In this document: positions 34,151-64,000 of the stretch, in pieces
Layout: the number at the start of each line of letters is the position of its first letter
Numbering within the stretch: position 1 is the first letter of the stretch
NCBI RefSeq assembly: GCF_000003815.2
Contig: NC_049992.1
Coordinates: 6,423,081 to 6,487,080, forward strand
Direction of reading: 5' to 3'
Length of the DNA: 64,000 bases
DNA from: Branchiostoma floridae
Taxonomy: Eukaryota > Chordata > Leptocardii > Amphioxiformes > Branchiostomatidae
The notes under the pieces: model-generated
The model's input: only the letters and a program-made list of their open reading frames with translations
What the model was told of the DNA's origin: nothing
Database searches by the model: none
Position numbers and translations under genes: made by a program

Positions 34151-37100
34151 CTAAGTATTAACAGCGTTCTTTCCTGGGTCGTCTGGGTCTTCTGGCAAAG
34201 ACAAGGGCTTGTAGTCTTTGTTTGGTTCATAATACTGCATGATTCTGGTGAATAGAGAAAAAAACGTGTATTAGATTCTACATAGATAAATATACAGCTA
34301 CAACGACAGCAACGTAACAATTCAACACAGGCACTAACACAGGTAAGAACAGAAATATAGGGGTAATCTACCATTTGTTCCTGTGGTTACTAGTATCCTA
34401 TGCCAGAAAAGGAAGTTTGCCCTGGAAGGGAGTTTTGCCCCGTTTCGAAACTCTCTTCCACGGCAAACTCCCTTCCACGGCAAAATTCCTTCTTGACTCA
34501 CCCAATGACAGCAGCCGCTATCACCGCGATTCCGGCCGCCAGGAGAAACACAAACCCCGGCATGAAGCCGACCGTGCTGGAGTAGATGTTGTTGAACAGG
34601 AGAGAGAAGATGACATGTCCCACACTGTCCGTGCTCGCGAGAACGGCGAATATGATACCTGGGGAAAGAAATGGTCCCGTCGCTTTGAGTTTGAGAACTT
34701 GTCGGAGATAGCTGACTTGTACTACCGTGGAGGAACGAAAAGAAACATGACTGCCCTCGTGCAGAAAATATAGAAACTGCAATGCGGGTGCAGAGAGACG
34801 GAGATGGAAAGAAATGAGAGAGATGGAGAAAGAGAAACTGATAGACAGAAACGAAGAAAGAGACAGAGAGGGAGAGAGAGATACCGAAAGAGAAAGACAG
34901 GGTCAGACTGAGAAAGAGAGATAGAGAGAGACAGAGAGAAAGCGAAAGAAAACGAAACAGAGAGAAGATGAGATCTCGAGAGAGACGGGCAACCAGAGAC
35001 AGAGGGAGCAAAAGAACGCCAGGGACAGACAGCGACAGAGAGTTAGAGAGAGGGAAAGAGAGAAAGATAGCGAAAGAGGGAGACAGAAACAAACACACAA
35101 ATAATCGAGTCATTTGTTATACACAAGCATGCAACAACTTTGCATCTGGAAACTTCCATGGTGAAAAATATAATGTCTAAGAAAGAGCAATGGGTTCAAG
35201 ACGATCAGTTTTTTTTTCAAAATTGGTTTCCACTATATCATACTTTCTATTTATCTATTTTGCCAGTTATATATTCAATCGATTCACTGAAATGACTATC
35301 AGAAAAAGTACCACCGCACCTTGTTCACTTGGCAATACGTCCCTGGACAATATGACCTTCATAACTGGGGGGATTATAGCTCTAAGCATCATGAGAACTG
35401 GTACTGTAAGAAAACACATAGACATCATTCTTCTGGTTTGTAAGTCATTCTCCAGTCAAGTCAAAGTCAGAGCCTTCATTTAGTCTCGATTTTTAAAAAA
35501 AATCGAGCGAATGGAGAGGCTACGGATGATTATCAAAGTATCAAACATTTTTTCAATAAAAATATTACAGTAATGATAAGGGAATGAATAGAGTAAGTCA
35601 TATCAATATTCCGTAATAATGCCCATTATCATGTACGCTCCATAAATGTTTTAAAAATTTGTTGATTGACGTTGCAAACTGGAGACCTGAACTAAAGCAT
35701 TCATCACATGCCTCGCCCACACACGTGCTGTTCGTGAACTTGGGCTATCAGCCATTAAAGTTATAAGCTTTAATTACCCATGAAGACAGCTATTTCCGGG
35801 TTGCCAAAGTCGCCAGCAAACGCCAGTAAAGTCTGCCCAGCGATGAGGGAGACAAAGGCTACCTGCAACATGTAGAAACAACAGATTACAACCAACATAG
35901 ATTGCAAGGAAAGATGCTAGGAAATCTCGTACATCTATTTAGCAGAATTAATTCCAAACCAGGTTTGTAATTAAATAGTCCTCGGGCATGATTTTGCAAA
36001 TAAACATTAATTATTAATACTTCCAACCCACTATCAGCATGGCAAACTCGGACATACAGCTGTTGCAGACACGGATGACGAGAAGACTGAACAGGAACGT
36101 TGACCCAAGGGCAGCCTTCATCAGTCCTATCAGATCGGACGTGAAGCAGAACGGGGCCCCAAGGACGTAAATCGTGATGAGGCTGTTCGAAGCGCTTCCA
36201 CAACCAATCACAAGGAGATACGCTAGTGTACCAAGCAGTAACTTTCTTCTCCGACCTTCGTAACGTTTCTCGTAGAAGGCATTAAAACACCTGCGAAAAT
36301 GGCTACAGGATATTACAGTGTCTTTCTTCACCGCCGGTCTAGTCTCTTTTAGAGTGAACAAATACAACAAACAGAAGACGCTACAGCCGACGATGCCCCA
36401 GCTGACTTGTTGGAAACCTTGAGGAATGCCCCCGCCGCGGATCCAGTAACCGGTCCCGATTTCTCCGACTAGCGAAGAAATGCCGACACCGCTTTCAAGG
36501 AGGGCGACGCGGAAGGTCCGCTGCCTGCCCGGGTCCGTGATGTCAGCGATGTAGGCGAAGCAGCCGCCGAACAAGGCAGTCCAACTTCCCGACAAGCCGT
36601 ACACGAAGTTCCCTAGTAAAACACATTCAATGGAAACAATTAAGCTTGTCATTTTTCTATTTAAGTGAATCATGCATTACATGCAACTATATTCCAGATA
36701 GAACATGTTTGTAATGAACTGCTTGCCTGACTAATCTGGTCCATATGAACGTAATATCGAACGGATACTGGATAGGGTTACGGATGCTGGAAATATAACG
36801 CTAAGTTTGGCCACGGGTACAGGATAGAACTACGGGTACTGCTTGCTATAGAACTACGGGTACTGCTTGCTAGAACTACGGGTACTGCTTGCTAGAACTA
36901 CGGGTACTGCTTGCTAGAACTACGGGTACTGCTTGCTAGAACTACGGGTACTGCTTGCTAGAACTACGGGTACTGCTTGCTAGAACTACGGGTACTGCTT
37001 GCTAGAACTACAGGTACTGCTTGCTAGAACTACGGGTACTGCTTGCCAGAACTACTTGCATTGGATAGAACTACGGGGACTGGATAGAACTACGGGGACT

Positions 37101-37614
37101 GGATAGAACTACGGGGACTGGATAGAACTACGGGGACTGGATGAAAAAAAGTGGGTGGTTACCTGAGATGTGTGAACATATCATTAACGTTACCTGCGAT
37201 CATGACTTCCAGTGGAAACGAGAAGTTGATGATCACGGCTCCCGCTACTGCACTCAGCAATCCGCCCACGAGCGGCACAAGCAGCGCCACCTTCCGCCCA
37301 AACGTGTCGGACAGCGTCCCCAGCGCGATGGTGGACAAAGCGCCCGGGATGGCCAGGGCCAGGGTCAGGTACAGTTGCCATTGAGACGTCTCCGCTTGAG
37401 TCTTGAGCTGTCTCTGGTAAGCTGGATCGCTCACGTTGCTGTCGCAGCTGCTGGTGTTGGTGTTAGTCGGCAGTGTGCCGTTTCCGAGGAAGTTGTAGAT
37501 GTACTGATAGTAGGTGGGGCTCGACGCTACCAACCCGATGAAACCCACGATGAGGAGGGGTTCTACGGTTACAGGGCACCATGGCTTCACCCGAGTGTTC
37601 TGTCTAACACTCAT
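34151..37614 (-). CDS. SLC46: SLC46-family major facilitator transporter, six exons, complete
   Basis: Minus-strand exons 37614-37194, 36612-36032, 35862-35778, 35403-35320, 34658-34502 and 34244-34151 join in frame to 473 residues, close to the roughly 460 of vertebrate SLC46 proteins. The ATG is followed by a first membrane span (VEPLLIVGFIGLVA) and an extracellular loop with NGT, NTS and NVS sequons. The MFS signature between helices 2 and 3 reads GTLSDTFGRK. Other family landmarks are GGCFAYIADIT, CSHFRRCFNAFYEKRYEG, SEQGIIFAVLAS and NNIYSSTVGFMPGFVFLLAAG. SLC46 members move folates, lysosomal antibody-drug catabolites or muropeptides across plasma or lysosomal membranes; which substrate applies here cannot be read from sequence. 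The donor after exon 2 (ATA|GTGGGT) is weak but is the only one in phase. The C-terminal tail is hydrophilic (PLSLPEDPDDPG). Confidence 0.92.
34785..35100. repeat. 300-bp polypurine (GA-rich) tract in SLC46 intron 4
   Basis: The plus strand is almost entirely A and G, with GAGAGA, GAAAGAGA and GACAGAGA motifs throughout. The minus strand, which is the sense of the gene, is polypyrimidine. Long Leu/Ser-rich frames on the minus strand and Arg/Glu-rich frames on the plus strand are shadows of this tract. Such DNA can form triplex structures in principle. Confidence 0.85.
36826..37141. repeat. Two adjoining minisatellites in SLC46 intron 1
   Basis: About nine to ten copies of a 22-bp unit, GAACTACGGGTACTGCTTGC plus TA, run to about 37047. 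They are followed by about four copies of a related 20-bp unit, GGATAGAACTACGGGGACT. Copies are almost identical, so the arrays are young and likely length-variable. The shared GAACTACGGG core shows that one array derived from the other. Confidence 0.9.
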
Positions 37615-38149
37615 GCTGCAAGAGAAAAGAGATTGTAAAATAACGACCTTGGTGAAGAAATGGATGTTTCAGTAGCGTTTGTAATCATGGTATTTTAGTT
37701 TAGCTGCATACACGAAGAAGCTATGAATGAAATGGTAGTGAATTGTGTATACAATTAAATCTTCATTAAAAAAAAAACGGGATTAGATTTTGGCCGACGA
37801 CTTAATACGACCTCAATCAATTCTTCAACAATAAAATGCAAGATACATGATGGCTATACCTATTTACTCAGGCGTTCAGGTGTTATGCTACATGAAAGTT
37901 GGCTTGCTCGTTCTCTTATAAAGGCCACTTTTATTCGACCCCCAGCGGAGGTCAACATATCGCAGTTCAATTAAATTGTGCGTCGCAGTTTAAATTTAAT
38001 GGCTCTTTCTAGTACTACGACGCACTGCTTATGCATGCCCGAGCTAAGCCTTGACTACAAGGGTCGCGGACCGATACTGTATTATGCTACGTTAAATGTG
38101 CCTGCAGCTGCCCCGCTACCCTGGAAAGCAGATCCCTTTGCTTTGCAAC
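37615..38149. other. 5' flank of the SLC46 gene
   Basis: Presumed promoter and 5' UTR of the minus-strand transporter. It contains a poly-A run near 37770. No motif is strong enough to call. Confidence 0.4.
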
Positions 38150-38347
38150 TACTGTAAATGCAGAAATGTTCGCGGTTTTCGCAGTGACCACTACACTGCG
38201 AACTTAAAATCACCGCAAACATTTTTCTATTGTGGAACTAGTATTAGACTGCAGTCTATGGTGTTACCGCGAACTTAAAACCACCGCGAAAAGTCATTTC
38301 CCGCTACCGCGAAATTAAATCCCCGCGAACTTACATGCATTTACAAG
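38150..38347. mobile_element. MITE family D copy
   Basis: Starts ACTGTAAATGCAGAAAT and ends CTTACATGCATTTACAAGT. The interior repeats GCGGTTTTCGC, ACCGCGAACTTAAAA and ACCGCGAAATTAAAT, as in the copy at 16450-16660. It has an inverted-repeat layout and is non-coding. Confidence 0.7.
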
Positions 38348-38747
38348 TATAGCGTTTTGATTAACTAGGGATACTATTGGATCTCATATGGCCACAATGC
38401 TACTGTTTTATCTAAAATAGGCAAAAAAAATCAATGCGCGTGAGGATGTTATTCATAAAGTTGACTGAGTCAGTGCGGCGTGACCTTATGTCTAAAGCTA
38501 TTCTAGTGTGTCCTCCGGTCATATGTAATCAATATAATTAGGAAAGCAGCACAGTTTACACCATTAACCTTATTTTCATCTGGAAAACCATGTTTCTAGT
38601 GGTAGTGAATACGGTCTGTTTATCTATTCATCTAGACATTCACAAATTTAACAACTGTTTTCAACACCGCAAAAAAGGAGGCACATATATGTAACAGGAC
38701 CAATATGGATAGGTTTACAATTTTCCGTTGGTTCACCTTCTTACTTT

Positions 38748-38850
38748 ACAACCCAACCTTTACTGTGCAACCCAACCGTTGTACCACCCAACCTTTGTGC
38801 AACCCAACATTTGTACAACCCAACCTTTGTGCAACCCAACCTTTGTGCGT
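38748..38850. repeat. 16-bp minisatellite (CAACCCAACCTTTGTG)n
   Basis: Six or seven slightly varied copies, with ACAACCCAACCTTT and GTACCACCCAACCTTTGTG variants. It creates a long but meaningless open frame to about 39414. A 38-bp duplication containing CCATGGGTGCCGCCATG lies downstream, at 39063-39123. Confidence 0.8.
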
Positions 38851-41800
38851 TGCAAACGTCGGCTTTTTCAAAAGCGCTTGTTGTATATCTCGTCTACTGT
38901 TGTATCTAGGACTACCCTGGTAATCAGAGTACAACTCCAGCCGGCGAAGGGAATTATGCCGGGCGGCATAAACTCCCGGGGCCGGCTAATTCTATTTACG
39001 TGGGGTGTTGGTAGGGGCTCGGGAAAGAATCATAGCCGCGAGCGCTGTATTGTTTCCTTAGCCATCCATGGGTGCCGCCATGTTGAATTTTCACAATCCA
39101 TGGGTGCCGCCATGTTGAATTTTTACGTCACAATCAGTGACCAATGGACAAATTACTTATCCATTACTCTCTATTATTTATTCATTACTCTATATTACTT
39201 ATTCACAAGCTACCATTGTCTAACCATCATGATGTCAAGCTATATAAAGGGGCTAGACTTTTGTGCACTTTGGTTTGTGGGTTTGTCAAATTGTGCCCAA
39301 ATGATATTAAATAACGTTTGGTCAAGACTAAAGGGCTATCAATACGTAAGGACAAAGATGAGTTATTTTTCTGATTTGACAGAATATATGTTGTTATTCC
39401 ATTTGAATAGATAATTGCTATAATTGCTAGGTAGTGTATCTTTGAGGGAGCTCATTATCATAATTTCAGCAAATGAAAATTACCAATGCAGCCTTACTGT
39501 TAAATGGTAGGTGTTTAATATTTTCGTCAAATCTAATTGTTATCATTAAGATTACCATGAGATCTGAAATTTATGCAAATGAGGCAATAATTTGCATATC
39601 AATTTCAAAATTATAAAAAGCCGTTACACTTTTGATGTTCATACCATATGTTCCTTAAAGTAGAGAGGAATATAGCAACATGTTAATTATGCAAATTTTG
39701 ACGATCATCTGCATAATTTATGCAGGCAGTAAAATAAGACAAGCTTTATTACGTGCACTGTTTTCTGTTTGGTCGAGCGTCCCTTGCACCTCGAGTGTAC
39801 GTACGTGTGTCTCAAGTACTTAGAACTTGCTGAATGGGGGGGTTGTTCTGGCGAGGCTAGTCCATTTCTTATTGCAGAAGGGTCACTGTTTAGGTGGGGC
39901 TGTATATGTTCACATCTGCCTTTTATCATTACTTAGCTAGAATTTCACCTGGCATAAATTACACTTAAAAGCGACCCTGTGTGTATGTGTGACAGTACAC
40001 ATATTTATCTCTAGTTGCCTTTTGTGTTCGATATTAAGATTAAGATGTGACATTGGTAGTTTGGGCACCCTAGCATCTTTCTTTTGAGGTGCAGGGCGTT
40101 TATAACCTTTGGGGAAGCCTTCTTATCTGATATTACAAGTCAAGACTGTCTGGTTCCGGGTTAGCGACATTCTACGACCCAAATTCGATTGTATCCGGTC
40201 GGAGTTGTCAACCATAAGTAGGGCAAAGTTCATCGGGTAACAGGTATGCAAATAAGGACATAGTTACGTCAGACAGTCACAAGACGGGGCTTTAAATAGC
40301 ACATGGAAGGTCATCGTATAACACTTCATGGTATGCAAATAACCACAAAGTTACATCAGGCGGTCACAGGGCGGTGCTCTCATGGTCAACGACCGTACGA
40401 ACCTGGAATAAGTCACTGTAATCCGGAAAATCTATATTGGCGGGCCACCAACACTGACAGCCATAGCAACAACATCATGACCAATTTACTAGGACGTAAA
40501 ACCATACCAATGATTATAAGTATTGTCAAAATGCCTGTGTCTTCCACATGTACTTCACATGTACAAACTCTCTTATGTGTGTTCAAGCACGCAAGGCATG
40601 AGGCTTTAAGGTTCGCGCACAAGGTACAAAATCAGTGAAGCGAAGCTGTTTGTCGGTGTAAACTGGTTGCCAACGTTTGCCGGCGGGCATTGAGACAATA
40701 TAGATACCAAAGCCCTAGAAATGCCTAAAAACACGTAAATACAGGCAAATATCTGCTTGAAGAGTAGCCAAGAATAACATGACCTGGTCACCCAGCCTAT
40801 CTATGTCGCAGGGAGAGCGTGACGAGAGCGTCGTCCTAGTGCAAAGGGGGCATAAGTACTACAACCACCTGTGCAATAAGCAACCGGGCATGGCTCTATG
40901 ACTGTTGCCAGTCAGGTAAAAACTACGTATACCGGATCAGAAGAACTGTCAACGTGGCTGTACTGCTTTAATACAGCGACGGGTGCAAGATTACTCAACA
41001 CCCTGGTACGTAAATAAGCGGACTAGGAAGCGACTTATACCCTCCAACAACAACAAAACTTGTACACTGCATACTCACCTTGTTTACTAGAAGAGTTGTC
41101 TAACATGCAGTAAATGTGCAGTACATGTCCTGTCACGCCTGTCAGTTAGCGATAGGGGTCAGCAAACGTTAGGTCAGAAATGAGGCTATGCTTCGCCGGA
41201 CCGAACTTTGGCACACACCGCCGACCTTTGGAACGGACCACAAATATTATAAATGTCCTGTCAGCATTTTCAGACTGTCTCTACGACGTTACATGAAACA
41301 GAAATACCTCAAAACCAAACTGTCTAGTAATTCTTTAATTCCTTTCCTGCCATTAAAAAATCCACTTGTTGGCTGTAACGTTATGCATCTATTAACCTTT
41401 GGACGATTGACCTTTTAACAAAACAGGGGGCACCACCTGAAGTTGTCGGACGAGTTTCGCCATTATCCTATTGTTTTGGTCCTTATAGGCCACAATGACT
41501 TGATTGATGATGATGAATGGCTTCATTTTATCATGACATCCTAGTATGGTGACCCAAATCTAATGCGGGAGGGAAAAAAATTCAGCAAAAAAAAAATAAA
41601 TGCTACTAAAGAACAGAACTACAAGCTGGTACAGTATTACAAATTGAACCACAGAACACCCATAAGAAGCAACATAGTTTTTGTAGGAGTCACACGGCTT
41701 GTTCATCTTAGCAGACTCAAATTAAAGTAATCGATATCTAATATATTGACAAGAACAGTAAAAGAAGTACGCTATCAGAAGAGCGTGTATATAGCTCTAA

Positions 41801-43009
41801 GGACTGTGGATGATATACAACTGTAATGAGAATACCCATATAAAGTGCACGTTTCTGGTAGTACAGATTGTAAGTTTTACGAAAAGCTTGCAAAAGCTGT
41901 ACATGTCCTTTTGCGACTTTAAACAGAAAAGCATCCTTACATAGCATCGTTGAAACTAATCTTAAGTTATGGGGCTCTTAAAAAAGAACACACGCCTCAT
42001 TCAAAAGCATTTATAATATATTTACCTTCTTTCACTTCTTACTTCGGTCATACAAATACCAAGAAAGTACTATGTAGACAATCAGACGATTGTAAGAAGT
42101 GGGCACAGTTTTTTTTTAAATTCATGAATGATGCACCAAAAAGAATAAAATATATCACCTGGAAGTCTTTGTCACTACAAGGTAAAACGGAAACAGACAA
42201 TCTATCAACCAAAACAACTGCCCAAACAGCGTAGTTTTACGTGACTGTGCCTTTGGTCCATTTGTATCCTCCAAGCAGAGGTTGAGTCGCGGAAATATAC
42301 GTAGTAGTAGTCGAGAAATTTACCGGCTGGCTTAAAACAGAACATCTTGGAGGGACATGTCTACAGCCGCTATGCATCTCCCCCGATGCCCGCGGCTGAT
42401 TGATTGATTGACTCAACATCTGCTTGGAGGAGCGCGCCGGTAAATTTCACGATTACTACTATATCTCTGCGACTCAACCTCTGCTTGGAGAATAGTCCAT
42501 TTGTCTGTTTAAATATTTGCGGATCGACATTGACGTTGTATTATACAATGTGTCAGTTTTCAATAATAAATAAATCGCCTTTCCAATAGGTAGACTTATT
42601 AAGCAAGCTTTGTGTAATCGGTGTTTGCTCACTGCGATCCAATTTGACCACTTATAGACAGTAAATTATAAAATAGAATGGATGGTAGAAAAATCATCAA
42701 GCAAGGAATAATAGTGAACATTGCTTTTGAAGGCTTGAAGATTATATACAGGCTTATAAACAGTAGTTATTTGTAGAGTTCCATAGTTTAACAGTCCAAG
42801 GAAAGAAACTTTTGCCTCCGAAGGACTTTGAAACTTTTGTACAAAAAAATTGCCCATCGTCTAAACGTGCAGACAACTTCAACCAAACTACCGCGCATGC
42901 GCCAGTCATGAATTGTCCCAGTCCGAAGCAGACAAACCTGTTCCACGTTAGTATTGAGTAAAACTACCTTTAGTTTGCATCATCAACAACATCGTTTTCA
43001 TTCCTCATC
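38851..43009. other. Intergenic region upstream of the ABCC4-like gene
   Basis: No supported gene over 4 kb. It includes the family E hairpin (42267-42490). It also includes a segment near 41946-41990 (GTTGAAACTAATCTTAAG, then AAAGAACACACGCCTCATTC) that is repeated in diverged form just upstream of exon 2 of the ABCC4-like gene. The last hundred bases are the likely 5' UTR. Confidence 0.45.
42267..42490. mobile_element. MITE family E (hairpin element)
   Basis: TCCTCCAAGCAGAGGTTGAG at the left and CTCAACCTCTGCTTGGAG at the right form inverted ends. The arms continue through AAATTTACCGGC and its complement GCCGGTAAATTT. A second ACATCTGCTTGGAGGA motif lies inside. A related CCAAGCAGAGGTTCAG occurs near 60758. 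It is non-coding. Confidence 0.65.
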
Positions 43010-63965
<20,956 letters not shown>

Positions 63966-64000
63966 GTAAGCTATTCTGATCTTTTGTTTTCGTCTGCATG

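Noticed and set aside
34334..35113. 259-codon Leu/Ser-rich frame on the minus strand
   Set aside because: It is the polypyrimidine face of the GA tract plus an out-of-frame reading of SLC46 exon 5.
38705..39414. Long plus-strand open frame of over 220 codons
   Set aside because: Its first third is the CAACCCAACCTTTGTG minisatellite and the rest has no protein-like composition, splice signals or recognisable motif.

Overview
This is an animal (eukaryotic) genomic window. Genes are split into many short exons with GT-AG introns, transposable elements are dense and diverse, and CA/GT microsatellites are abundant. The gene set (TMEM26, a death-domain TNF receptor, an SLC46 transporter, a short MRP-type ABCC transporter), compact exons and many small inverted-repeat elements fit an invertebrate deuterostome. 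Amphioxus (Branchiostoma) is my best guess, but that is inference and no species marker is visible.

Layout. (1) 1-4.4 kb: a complete three-exon TMEM26 gene on the plus strand (346 codons). Its exon-2 acceptor region is tandemly triplicated. (2) 4.9-11.9 kb, minus strand: a complete ten-exon TNF-receptor-superfamily gene (650 codons) with signal peptide, four osteoprotegerin/DR6-like cysteine-rich repeats, a long stalk, one membrane span and a C-terminal death domain. It converges tail-to-tail with TMEM26. Its intron 1 holds a 633-bp foldback element built of about 21-bp units. (3) 12-34 kb: gene-poor, repeat-rich DNA with one single-exon type-I membrane protein (15.3-16.0 kb, minus), a decayed exon-like stretch near 18.5 kb and minus-strand LINE 3' ends at 26.6, 27.5 and 29.1 kb. 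(4) 34.15-37.6 kb, minus: a complete six-exon SLC46-family major-facilitator transporter (473 codons) with a 22-bp minisatellite in intron 1. (5) 37.6-43 kb: intergenic with small repeats. (6) 43.0 kb to the right edge, plus: an ABCC4/MRP4-like transporter of which I can place 23 exons (1,008 complete codons): first membrane domain, full NBD1 and part of the second membrane domain. NBD2 lies beyond the window.

The four multi-exon models were built by joining exons by phase; every junction keeps frame. The genes do not form an obvious pathway; they look like ordinary neighbouring loci. All mobile elements recognised are eukaryotic: non-LTR retrotransposon fragments, one internally deleted mariner nested in an older inverted-repeat element, a tRNA-derived SINE family, and several families of short inverted-repeat (MITE-like) elements present two to four times. 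I found no CRISPR array, rRNA or tRNA gene, and no new multi-gene system. The most unusual items are the helically phased foldback, the triplicated splice acceptor of TMEM26, and the domain combination of the TNF receptor.
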